A stretch of 9,270 nucleotides of DNA, from positions 1-9,270 of the forward strand of contig DCAW01000167.1 of the NCBI GenBank assembly GCA_002313895.1, in the 5' to 3' direction. Under the pieces are notes generated by a model. It did no database searches, had not been told where the DNA came from, and was given only the letters and a program-made list of their open reading frames with translations. Numbering within the stretch: the first letter of the stretch is position 1; every line of letters begins with the position of its first letter. Below are positions 1 to 6,628 of the stretch, piece after piece. The DNA comes from Dehalococcoidia bacterium UBA1123 (lineage in GTDB: Bacteria > Chloroflexota > Dehalococcoidia > Lucifugimonadales > UBA1123). Position numbers and translations under genes: made by a program.

Positions 1-1068
1 CCCACCACAGCCTTCGATGTTCACCTGCGGGTCATACCCGACGCGCCCCAATCGCTGCGCCACAATATGTTCGTGACCGTACACACCGGCTCCAGCGAGG
101 CCATAGCCCGCCTGCGATTGCTGGAGGGCGACCGGGCAGAGCCAGGCCAGACAACCTGGGCGCAGTTGAAGCTGGAGACTCCATTAGCCATCGCCAAGAG
201 CGACTATTTTGTAATCAGGTCCAACCTGACCACCTTGGGCGGCGGCAACATCGTGGACACCCACGCCCGACGCCCTCGTCGCAACCACCTTCCCACCATC
301 GAACGCTTAGAGATAATGGAGAAGGGCTCAGACCGCGAAATTCTGCTCAAGACCATCGAAATGTCGGAGCCTAGCGGTTTCGTCGATATAGTCAACCGCG
401 CCAATCTCAACCCCGATATGGCGAAAGACGAGCTATCGGGCATGGGCTCCGAGGGTCTGGTGGTGACTCTCGGGAACGGGGCCATACGCAATGGCACACG
501 GTTCTACACCAGCGGAGGCTGGACCGCTCTGGGCATGAGAGTGCGGAACGCTCTGGCCAGCTATCACGAACAGTTCCCGCTGCGTCCGGGTTCTCCCAAA
601 GAGGAGCTTAGGTCGCGAATCAACCTGACTCCCCAGGACTTCAACGACGCACTCCCGTTGCTGAACGAAGGCGGCGTGACGGTCGAGGCTGGCGCTCTGG
701 TGCGCCTGCCTGACCACAAGCCATCCCTCTCAGACACTCAGGAAGGCTCGGTCACGGGATACCTGAAACTGCTGGACTCTGATCCCTTCTCCCCGCCAAC
801 CGACTCGCCCATTGACCCAGAGGTTCTCAGCCTGCTGGATGAGCAGGGCCGTGTGGTAAAAGTCAGCGAAACAGTGGTGTTTTCAGCTACGGCATATCGG
901 CAGATGGTTGATAAAATATCCTCGCACATAAGGGATGAAGGGGAGATCACGGTGGCCGATGTTCGAGACCTCCTCGGCACAAGCCGGAAATACGCGCTGG
1001 CGCTTATGGATCATATGGATCACCAGCGCATAACCCGTAGAGTAGGCGACGCCAGAGTGCTGAGGTAG
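1..1068 (+). CDS. selB: SelB, selenocysteine-specific elongation factor (C-terminal part, 5' end outside window)
   Basis: SelB delivers Sec-tRNA to UGA codons by binding the SECIS hairpin in selenoprotein mRNA. The reading frame is open from base 1, so the 355 codons seen are the C-terminal part of a protein usually a little over 600 aa; the GTPase domain lies upstream, and the ATG at 67 is internal. The first ~90 residues fit the last beta-barrel of the EF-Tu-like core (VHTGSSEAIARLRLL, then a LGGGNIVD turn near 79-86). The rest fits the winged-helix repeats that bind SECIS: PLRPG near residue 193, TSRKYALALMDHMD from 327, and the closing TRRVGDARVLR at 345-355, which is the typical SelB end. 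No selA, selD or tRNA-Sec is visible here. The presence of selB implies that the organism makes selenoproteins. The frame is intact up to its TAG stop. Confidence 0.93.
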   Translation, partial: PTTAFDVHLRVIPDAPQSLRHNMFVTVHTGSSEAIARLRLLEGDRAEPGQTTWAQLKLETPLAIAKSDYFVIRSNLTTLGGGNIVDTHARRPRRNHLPTIERLEIMEKGSDREILLKTIEMSEPSGFVDIVNRANLNPDMAKDELSGMGSEGLVVTLGNGAIRNGTRFYTSGGWTALGMRVRNALASYHEQFPLRPGSPKEELRSRINLTPQDFNDALPLLNEGGVTVEAGALVRLPDHKPSLSDTQEGSVTGYLKLLDSDPFSPPTDSPIDPEVLSLLDEQGRVVKVSETVVFSATAYRQMVDKISSHIRDEGEITVADVRDLLGTSRKYALALMDHMDHQRITRRVGDARVLR

Positions 1069-1084
1069 GTTTTAGGTGTCAGGG

Positions 1085-1143
1085 ATCAGGAATTGTCCAT
1101 CCTGAGCCGAGGCGAAGGATCTGGTCGCAAGCATGACAACTTG
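1085..1143 (+). repeat. Half-copy of an intergenic hairpin repeat
   Basis: This stretch matches the reverse complement of the right arm of the palindrome at 3983-4090. They share ATCAGGAATTGTCCAT exactly, then CTGAG, CGAAG, ATCT, GTCG and AAGC with scattered substitutions and a 2-nt length difference. It folds as ATCCT (1099-1103) with AGGAT (1116-1120), with an inner GCC/GGC pairing inside the 12-nt loop. Only one arm is present, so it may be a truncated element. It lies between selB and the small gene before nurA. Similar ATnCTGA...GAnAT intergenic repeats occur in some Chloroflexota genomes, as far as I recall. Confidence 0.7.
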
Positions 1144-1179
1144 GCTATTCGCATACGTAAAGGCGTCGATTCTGTCATC

Positions 1180-1683
1180 ATGAGCGATTCAAAAACTTCA
1201 CAGGTTGAGACAGGCAAGCTCCACATAACGATGGACTCCAATAATCTGCAAGTGTCCTATGTGTCGTCGATGCTGAGAGTGCTTCAAGCGGCAGTCCGAG
1301 ACATCGCCAGAGGCGTGGACGACGCTCACGATCTGTTCGAAATTCACCCACAGCCTGTGCTGTTGCTCTCAACAGAGGTTGACGGCCCTGATTTGCAATT
1401 ACAGATTTTCTTTGCTGACCCCACCAACTCCAAGCCGATGGTGGAGCTTTCCGCCCAGGCATTCGACCCCTTCATGGTTCAGTTCGGAAACCTGCTCAAA
1501 CTGCTCCCTCAGCCTGGATTGTGGGGACGGGTGGCCCGACGCTCAGGCCCCAGCAGTATCGAAACTGAAACCGACCGCAGGCTTGACGAGCTTCGAGTCG
1601 AGCTTCGACACTTCTCCAGGGCGACTCTAAGGTTCGGAAAACGGAGCATATCTTTCGCCGGCGACCAGTTGGAGATCGAGTAG
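1180..1683 (+). CDS. Unknown 167-aa protein, upstream partner of nurA
   Basis: I do not recognise the family. The protein is soluble-looking, with no signal peptide or membrane segment. After a short polar N-terminus it alternates likely beta strands (KLHITMD, PVLLLSTEV, LQLQIFFAD) with an amphipathic helix (SSMLRVLQAAVRDIARGV). A central segment FMVQFGNLLKLLPQPGLWG precedes a charged C-terminal helix (DRRLDELRVELRHF) and a last strand pair. I chose the ATG at 1180 because the longer TTG start at 1093 would make the N-terminus from the intergenic repeat. A weak purine stretch (AAAGGCG) lies about 14 nt upstream. The stop is 24 nt before the nurA start on the same strand, so the two are probably co-transcribed. 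A role with NurA/HerA is inferred from position only. Confidence 0.75.
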   Translation: MSDSKTSQVETGKLHITMDSNNLQVSYVSSMLRVLQAAVRDIARGVDDAHDLFEIHPQPVLLLSTEVDGPDLQLQIFFADPTNSKPMVELSAQAFDPFMVQFGNLLKLLPQPGLWGRVARRSGPSSIETETDRRLDELRVELRHFSRATLRFGKRSISFAGDQLEIE

Positions 1684-1707
1684 TGTTCCGCACATCGAGT
1701 TCAAATC

Positions 1708-2919
1708 ATGGCCCTTGACCTGGGAAAGACGGCCCTCCAGATAGAGCGCATGACCGACGACCTGCGCGCCCAGCAGTCCGGCAAGCTCCAGAGGTTAGAT
1801 CATGCGCTGGAGGTTGTGAACGGCTTCGACACCGAAGCCTACGAAGATCAGCGCGCCCGATCCGCCCAGACCCTGGCATGGCCTTCCGTTCCAATTGTCA
1901 GCGAACCTCCATCCGCTCGACACTCTTCTCCGGAGCTGCCCGACGACTTTTGCGTCGTGGCCGTGGACGGCTCCCATATCGACGTGGATCGGCACATCCC
2001 GGCGCGGTGCTTTCTCATCAACATTGGAACCTGCGTCCTGACCTACGGCTCCCAACCCGACGCCGTGCTGACCAGCGAGCCGCACCTGTACGCTCACGAC
2101 GACGAACTGGTCATCCAAGACCAGAACGCCAAGCACCGCCAGCAGTACATCCAGGGCGGAGTGTTGGGCGCGAAACGCGCGGTTGAGGAGATTCGCGGGC
2201 TGGTTGATGCGGTCCGAAAACTGCCTCCCGACCTGCCGACTCTGGCCCTGATGGACGGCGCGCTGGTTATGTTTATCGACCGAGGATATCAGGATTTCGT
2301 GATCGAAGAGCTTATGGAGGAAGGCTTCGTGGCCGCACTCGACGATCTTCGGAGCCTGGCAGAGAAGCGCCCTTTGGCTGTGGCGGCCTACGTCAGCTTG
2401 CCGGGTTACGCCGAGTTCATGGGCGCGGTGCGAGTGAGCGCCTGCCCATACGAAATTTCCGACTGCGCTGTCCACTGCGGTCAGTTGTCGGCAGGCAGTC
2501 GCCCCTGCGACGATGCCGCCGAGGGCATCCTGGACCGCGAAGTATTCTCGAGACTGCTGGATAAAGGCCAACGGTCCGCCGTGTTCGATTCCACAAGCTC
2601 GCTGGTCGTCAACTACTACGACAGCCACGGAATCAGCTTCTTCTACATCAACTCAGGAGAGGAAATCGGGCGGGTCGAGATACCCTCGTGGATCGCCCAG
2701 GATGAGGCGATGCTCAGCCTCACTCACGCCTTGGTTCTGGACCAGTGCCGCCGAGGGCCAGGCTATCCTGTCTCCTTAATGGAGGCCCACGAACAGGCCG
2801 TGGTCACAACCTCGGATCGCCGGTATTTCGTCGATCTGGTAGAGGAATCCCTCCAGGACAACCGCATGGCTGTATTCACCTCTGAGAAGAACCGCTCAAA
2901 ACGCCTGCGTTGGCTTTAG
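1708..2919 (+). CDS. nurA: NurA-domain nuclease (DNA end resection partner of HerA)
   Basis: NurA is an RNase H-fold nuclease that degrades DNA at double-strand ends, working as a dimer docked on the HerA hexamer; Mn2+ is its usual metal. The 403-aa protein carries the family marks. VAVDGSH at 84-90 has the metal-binding Asp87. Acidic residues in AVEEIRG (158-164) and Asp183 in ALMDGAL follow. Near the C-terminus, GYP (352-354) is followed by AH (360-361), giving a Tyr-His spacing of 8; as I recall, archaeal NurA has the same spacing at its conserved Tyr and His. The ~80 residues before the first motif are helical and charged and may contact partners. The protein is longer than archaeal NurA (roughly 330-350 aa). 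All key residues are present, so it should be active. The ATG at 1708 has only a weak Shine-Dalgarno. Its herA partner is 1.8 kb downstream, not adjacent. Confidence 0.88.
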   Translation: MALDLGKTALQIERMTDDLRAQQSGKLQRLDHALEVVNGFDTEAYEDQRARSAQTLAWPSVPIVSEPPSARHSSPELPDDFCVVAVDGSHIDVDRHIPARCFLINIGTCVLTYGSQPDAVLTSEPHLYAHDDELVIQDQNAKHRQQYIQGGVLGAKRAVEEIRGLVDAVRKLPPDLPTLALMDGALVMFIDRGYQDFVIEELMEEGFVAALDDLRSLAEKRPLAVAAYVSLPGYAEFMGAVRVSACPYEISDCAVHCGQLSAGSRPCDDAAEGILDREVFSRLLDKGQRSAVFDSTSSLVVNYYDSHGISFFYINSGEEIGRVEIPSWIAQDEAMLSLTHALVLDQCRRGPGYPVSLMEAHEQAVVTTSDRRYFVDLVEESLQDNRMAVFTSEKNRSKRLRWL

Positions 2920-2964
2920 TTTTCGTAACCAACGAAATCAGAACCTCGACCCGTCAATACCCAT

Positions 2965-2991
2965 ACCGCGACGAGTCCACTAGGTCGCGGT
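2965..2991 (+). terminator. Hairpin after nurA, possible terminator
   Basis: ACCGCGAC (2965-2972) and GTCGCGGT (2984-2991) form a perfect 8-bp, G+C-rich stem with an 11-nt loop, about 45 nt after the nurA stop. No T-run follows (TTGCTGCC), so it is not a classical intrinsic terminator. It could act as a transcript 3' end stabiliser or a factor-dependent stop. Confidence 0.4.
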
Positions 2992-3216
2992 TGCTGCCAA
3001 TCCGATTCCATTGGCGTAGACCTGATAGGGCAGGGCGAACATAACTAAGTCCAACGGAGTCGGCGACATGGCAGTCGTTCCGCCATTATGACCTCATTAT
3101 TGCAGGGGCGTATTTGCGCCGCCGGTGTGGGCGTTGGCAGTTGTTGGAATTTGGGTGATACCGCTCCCATAGTCAATCATCTGCCAGAACTGTTGCCGTC
3201 TGTTCGATTCCCACAA

Positions 3217-3411
3217 ATGCGAAAACTAACCCCTATTGCCATCGTCAGCGCGATCTTCATAGTTATATGGTTGTCGCCAGAGGCGCATTCTATTTCGTCA
3301 AACTCGGCGCACATATCGTTGCGATTCGCAATCGAAATACTGAGGTTGACCCAAAAACTGAACAGTCAGCTAAACTACCTTCATGCCCCTAAAGTGGCAG
3401 ACATAGGGTGA
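3217..3411 (+). CDS. Possible small secreted or membrane-anchored peptide (64 aa)
   Basis: The frame begins MRKLTPIAIVSAIFIVIWLS, a positive N-terminus followed by about 14 hydrophobic residues, then a polar turn (PEAHS) like a signal peptide or membrane anchor. A short mixed stretch ends in VADIG. There is no clear Shine-Dalgarno before the ATG, no recognised family, and the frame is open further upstream. The A+T-rich composition differs from the true genes here. It may be chance, since A+T-rich DNA readily encodes hydrophobic runs. Confidence 0.18.
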   Translation: MRKLTPIAIVSAIFIVIWLSPEAHSISSNSAHISLRFAIEILRLTQKLNSQLNYLHAPKVADIG

Positions 3412-3453
3412 GCAGAACAAGAAGCGGTTAAATAAAGAGATAGATTGAGCGTA

Positions 3454-3940
3454 ATGAACATCGTTGTTCGAGCGGTCAGGAATGGTGACTACCAGAACCT
3501 TCATCAAGTATCCACTTGCCCGGGCGTGATGAAGAACACCCTGGGCCTGCCCTATGCCCCGCTGGACTTCTGGAAGGAGCGGACAGAAAATCGCAGTCCT
3601 CGGGACCACGTTCTGGTGGCCGAAGTGGATGGCCGTGTCGTCGGGTCGATCAACCTCCACTGCGGCGTCGGTCGCATGGCGCACTCTGCCGGGTTCGGGA
3701 TGGGCATTCACGACGATTTCCAAGGACAGGGCCGGAGCTTTACTCATGGATGCAATGATCGACCTCGCAGAGAACTGGCTGAACATCCAGCGCATCAAGC
3801 TTCAGGTCTATGCTGACAACGAGCCGGGCATTTCGTTGTACGAAAAGTTCCGATTCGAGATCGAAGGCACGCATCGCAACCACGCCTTTCGGGATGGCCT
3901 ATACGTGGACTCCTACACAATGGCACGGCTGAGGTCGTGA
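3454..3940 (+). pseudogene. GNAT N-acetyltransferase, YhhY/AaaT-like, frameshifted
   Basis: Two overlapping frames together give one complete GNAT domain. The first (ATG at 3454, or TTG at 3445) runs from the N-terminal RAVRNGDY through NTLGLPYAP, LVAEVDGRVVGSINL and GMGIHDDFQGQG. The second picks up with GALLMDAMIDLAENWL and continues through LQVYADNEPGISLYEKF to FRDGLYVDSYTMARL and a TGA at 3938. The break falls inside the acetyl-CoA-binding Q-x-x-G-x-G loop, at about base 3733. Restoring two missing bases there gives the normal GQG-x-G-A-L spacing; removing one base would drop a residue. The order of motifs is that of E. coli YhhY/AaaT, which acetylates amino acids such as Phe and Met. Either the gene is dead or the sequence has an indel error. 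It sits between nurA and the herA pair and has no evident link to them. Confidence 0.82.
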
Positions 3941-3982
3941 ATTTTCGTGTTCCCGCACCCGTTTAACAATTGACCAAAACCT

Positions 3983-4074
3983 GTCATGCTGAACGGAGTA
4001 AAGCATCTGGTCGACTGTGAGACAACTGTTGTATTGCTTACGACTAGATTCTTCGTCTGCGGACTCAGAATGGA
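3983..4074 (+). repeat. Nearly palindromic repeat of two head-to-head hairpins before the herA pair
   Basis: The left hairpin is ATGCT (3986-3990) with AGCAT (4002-4006). The right hairpin is ATTCT (4048-4052) with AGAAT (4067-4071), containing an inner GTC/GAC pairing. The flanks CTGGTCG (4007-4013) and CGACTAG (4041-4047) are near-complementary. The centre is a perfect ACAAC-T-GTTGT (4022-4032), so the whole 92 bp is close to symmetrical about base 4027. Homology to the copy at 1085-1143 runs on to about 4086, i.e. to within a few bases of the next start codon. It could be a MITE-like or REP-like mobile palindrome, or a structured 5' leader. No coding capacity was seen. Confidence 0.75.
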
Positions 4075-4089
4075 CAATTCCTGATACCT

Positions 4090-4689
4090 ATGACAGACAA
4101 GAACCACCGGCTCGGCGAGGTCATCGAGGCCTCGACCACCGAGTTCACATCTCAGAGTTATGACCTTTACGGCGCTCCACCGTTGGGGACGCTTGTGCGC
4201 TGCGGCGGCGGGTCCGAGACTGGCGTGGTGTACGGTATAGTGTTCGAGGTCGCAACTCGCAGTCTGGACTCGACCCGTCGGCCCATAGCGCGCGGGCGCG
4301 ACGAGGATTCCGAAGCGGCCATCTACGAAGAGAATCCCCAGCTTAACCGACTGCTGAGCACCGAATTCCGAGCGCAGACTGTCGGGCATCGAGACGACGA
4401 GACCCTGCGTCGTTGGCTGGCTCCTTTGCCTCCGCGAATCCACTCATTTGTGCATCCGTGTCACGGAGATGAGTTGAGAGAGTTCGCCGGTTCGCTGGAG
4501 TTCGTGCCCATCTTGCTATCGGCTCCCACAGCGGCCACCGACGACGTTCTGGCGTCGTTTCTCCGCCGGGCCAGCGAGTCTTATCCAGACCCCGAATCGT
4601 TCTTGATACAGGCGGGGCGGCAGCTAACGCCGCTCCTGGGAGACCAGTTACAGCGACTGAACAACATTCTCCGGAGGCTCTCTCCATGA
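4090..4689 (+). CDS. Stand-alone HAS-barrel protein, partner of HerA
   Basis: The 199-aa protein begins RLGEVIEASTTEFTSQSYD (residues 7-25), then a PLGTLVRC turn and GVVYGIVFEVATRSLD (45-60). This is the pattern of the HAS-barrel, the small beta-barrel found at the N-terminus of HerA and of some ATP synthase subunits. There is no Walker motif, so it is not an ATPase. The middle (RWLAPLPPRIHSFVHPC) and the C-terminal helical part (FLRRASESYPDPESFLIQAGRQL, then LQRLNNILRRL) resemble, as I recall, HAS-barrel proteins encoded beside herA and nurA in cyanobacteria. Its TGA overlaps the herA ATG (ATGA), so the two are translationally coupled. It may cap or adapt the HerA ring to NurA, which is inference. 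The ATG at 4090 directly follows the palindromic repeat and lacks a clear Shine-Dalgarno. Confidence 0.8.
   Translation: MTDKNHRLGEVIEASTTEFTSQSYDLYGAPPLGTLVRCGGGSETGVVYGIVFEVATRSLDSTRRPIARGRDEDSEAAIYEENPQLNRLLSTEFRAQTVGHRDDETLRRWLAPLPPRIHSFVHPCHGDELREFAGSLEFVPILLSAPTAATDDVLASFLRRASESYPDPESFLIQAGRQLTPLLGDQLQRLNNILRRLSP
4673..4677 (+). promoter_or_regulatory. Shine-Dalgarno for herA
   Basis: GGAGG lies 8 nt before the ATG at 4686, inside the last codons of the HAS-barrel gene. It supports this start and the coupled translation of the two genes. It is one of the few clear ribosome binding sites in the window. Confidence 0.7.
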
Positions 4690-6368
4690 CTCAGAACGGC
4701 AGCATGCAACCCGAATCTCTGGTCGGCCAGACTTCTTCCCAGAACCTGGGCATGGTCGTCTCCGGCTCTCTGACCGAGGGCATGGAAGTGCGGCTGGACT
4801 CCTCGACCTCCATTGAGGACATCAAGGTCGGCACCTTCGTGAGCATCCAGGGCCAGCGGATGCGATTCTTCGGCGTGGTGACTGAAGTTGCACTCAAGGC
4901 GATGGATCAAACAATGGTGACCTCGCCTCCCGACGTGTCCAACCCCTTCATCGCCAAAGTTATCTCCGGCACCGCCGCGTATGGGACCATCACTGTCGAG
5001 CCGATGCTGACCATCGGCGGCGGCGACAACATCGCGGGCATCGACGGCCCACAGCCTGCCAAGACCGTCCCTCCTCACTTCTCCGCCGTGGGCACGGCCA
5101 CCGACGACGACATCCGTATCGTCTTTGGAGAGGAGGACGAGAACCATTTCTATATCGGCAACCCTCTGGATATGGAGACGCGCCTGTGCCTGAACATCGA
5201 GGAATTGGTCAAGCGCAGCAACGGGGTGTTCGGAAAGTCCGGCACAGGCAAGACGTTCCTGACTCGCCTGCTGTTGCTGGGGATCCTCCAGAACGGGACC
5301 GCCAGCAATCTCGTGTTCGACATGCACGGCGAGTACGGATGGAAAGGCACCAGCGAGTCGGACAACCGCGAGGTCAAAGGCCTCAAACAGTTGTTCCCCT
5401 CCAAGGTCGCCGTGTTCTCGCTAGACGAGGAAAGCTCGCGGCGTCGCGGACTCAGCCCCGACTACATAGTGCGAATCGGCTATGAGGAGATCGAACCCGA
5501 GGACGTTCAGATGCTCAGGGACACCCTCAACCTGTCCGAGGTGGCAGCGGATGCGGCCCACGCTCTCCAACGCAAATTCGGTCGGCGCAAGTGGCTGAAA
5601 AGTTTCCTGGACCTGCCAACCGGCTCGGATGTGGGAGAGTTGGCCCAGGAACTTAACGTCAACGAACGCGCCCTTTCAACCCTGCACAGTCGGCTAGCGA
5701 GGCTGGATCGGTACCATTTCATGGATAAGGACAGCGGCCACGATTCGGTGAACCAGATTCTGAACTACATCGAGCGCGGCATGCACGTTGTGTTGGAGTT
5801 CGGACGCTACGGGAGCGACCTGACAGCCTACATCCTGGTCGCCAACCTGCTGACCCGCCGAATCTATGACCGTTACCAGCGGCTGACCGAGCAGGCGATG
5901 GGCGACCAGACCGAGCGTCCGCGCCCTCTGGTCATCACCGTCGAGGAGGCCCACAAGTTCCTGAGTCCTGCTATCGCCGACCAGACCATCTTCGGCACCA
6001 TCGCCCGCGAGATGCGGAAGTACAACGTCACGCTGCTGGTGGTGGACCAACGACCCAGCGGCATAGACGACGAGGTGATGAGCCAGATCGGAACCAAGTT
6101 CACCTGCCTGCTTGACAACGAGCGCGACATCGACGCCGTGCTTACCGGTGTGTCGGGAAGCCGCAAGCTCCGCTCGGTGTTGGCACGCCTGGAGTCCAAA
6201 CAACAGGCGCTGGTCTTCGGCCACTCGGTCCCCATGCCTGTGGTCATCAGTACACGGGACTACGGCTCGGCAGACTCCTATCGCGAGTTCGGCTTCCGAG
6301 ATGAGGCCGAACTAAAAGCCCAGGTGGAGCAGGATATAGCCGACCTCTTCGGCCCGGATGGTGGGTGA
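4686..6368 (+). CDS. herA: HerA-type DNA-pumping ATPase
   Basis: HerA is a hexameric FtsK/HerA-superfamily ATPase that translocates duplex DNA and stimulates NurA to resect ends. The 560-aa protein has an N-terminal HAS-barrel (about residues 18-70, LGMVVSGSLTEGMEVRL then VGTFVSIQGQRMRFFGVVTEV). Walker A GKSGTGKT is at 183-190. The strand LVFDMHGEYGW (209-219) is typical of HerA. Walker B with catalytic acids is LVITVEEAH (415-423), then REMRKYNVTLLVVDQRPSGID (441-461), carrying sensor/arginine-finger residues, and EVMSQIGTKFTCLL. All motifs are intact. About 110 residues between beta-barrel and Walker A (70-180) form an extra linker with a TIGGG segment. The length fits the bacterial/archaeal HerA range (~500-600 aa). 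There is no SIR2, DUF4297 or other effector domain of the kind paired with HerA in defence systems. Confidence 0.92.
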   Translation: MTQNGSMQPESLVGQTSSQNLGMVVSGSLTEGMEVRLDSSTSIEDIKVGTFVSIQGQRMRFFGVVTEVALKAMDQTMVTSPPDVSNPFIAKVISGTAAYGTITVEPMLTIGGGDNIAGIDGPQPAKTVPPHFSAVGTATDDDIRIVFGEEDENHFYIGNPLDMETRLCLNIEELVKRSNGVFGKSGTGKTFLTRLLLLGILQNGTASNLVFDMHGEYGWKGTSESDNREVKGLKQLFPSKVAVFSLDEESSRRRGLSPDYIVRIGYEEIEPEDVQMLRDTLNLSEVAADAAHALQRKFGRRKWLKSFLDLPTGSDVGELAQELNVNERALSTLHSRLARLDRYHFMDKDSGHDSVNQILNYIERGMHVVLEFGRYGSDLTAYILVANLLTRRIYDRYQRLTEQAMGDQTERPRPLVITVEEAHKFLSPAIADQTIFGTIAREMRKYNVTLLVVDQRPSGIDDEVMSQIGTKFTCLLDNERDIDAVLTGVSGSRKLRSVLARLESKQQALVFGHSVPMPVVISTRDYGSADSYREFGFRDEAELKAQVEQDIADLFGPDGG

Positions 6369-6628
6369 ATTCGAAGTTAAGGAGCGAAGTTCATCTCACA
6401 TCGTGTAAGTGCGGCTTCAACCGTGCTGACTGCGTCGATTGACTGAGCGCTCGTCGATTGTAACTCCGTTCATCAAATCCAGGCCTCCTGGATTGCAGGG
6501 GCCCTGTAATCGTTATGTGTTGCCTGCCGCAGTTAAAGTGATCGATTTAACAAGACTCAGTCACATTTCGGCACTGATCGCGGTTGCCAGTGTTGGTGTG
6601 GGACTCCTTCTTTATCTGTCCTTTGCTT
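6369..6628. other. Non-coding stretch after herA
   Basis: I see no gene in these 260 bases. The only structure is the pair of hairpins at 6476-6506. The short forward frame at 6439-6666 encodes a hydrophobic run but has no ribosome binding site and no recognisable domain, so I take it as chance. Confidence 0.5.
6476..6506. repeat. Two tandem hairpins downstream of herA
   Basis: AATCCAGG (6476-6483) pairs with CCTGGATT (6487-6494) around a 3-nt loop. One base later, CAGGG (6496-6500) and CCCTG (6502-6506) form a second inverted repeat around a single G. They lie about 110 nt after the herA stop. No T-run follows, so an intrinsic terminator is not clear; transcript-end protection or a decayed mobile-element end are alternatives. 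Confidence 0.4.

Larger units (their letters stand above)
2920..3453. other. Gene-poor gap between nurA and the acetyltransferase remnant
   Basis: I see no convincing gene in these 534 bases. Besides the hairpin at 2965-2991, there is a small odd palindrome, TTGCGA-T-TCGCAA, at 3319-3331. From about 3210 the sequence is more A+T-rich than its surroundings. A 64-codon frame at 3217-3411 starts with a signal-peptide-like segment and is listed separately. A TTGACC at 3346-3351 could be a -35 box for the acetyltransferase remnant, but the best downstream -10-like sequence (TAAACT) sits at a 19-nt spacing, so I do not call a promoter. Confidence 0.5.

Noticed and set aside
1093..1179. N-terminal extension of the pre-nurA gene from a TTG start
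   Set aside because: The extra 29 codons lie in the intergenic hairpin repeat, which also occurs elsewhere outside genes; the ATG at 1180 fits better.
1795..2628. Long open frame on the - strand (277 codons)
   Set aside because: It lies wholly inside nurA in the antisense direction. The His/Val/Gln-rich translation is typical of a shadow frame and shows no domain.
3983..4074. The palindrome as a CRISPR repeat, tRNA or intrinsic terminator
   Set aside because: There are no regularly spaced repeats, no cloverleaf and no T-run after the stems. The structure and the second copy at 1085 fit a dispersed palindromic repeat.
4581..5327. Long open frame on the - strand (248 codons)
   Set aside because: It is antisense to the HAS-barrel/herA genes, with His/Asp-rich shadow composition and no recognisable motifs.
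1180..6368. NurA/HerA as an anti-phage defence island
   Set aside because: There is no SIR2, DUF4297, restriction or other defence gene nearby, and the module sits beside selB. A repair role is simpler, though a defence role cannot be excluded from one window.
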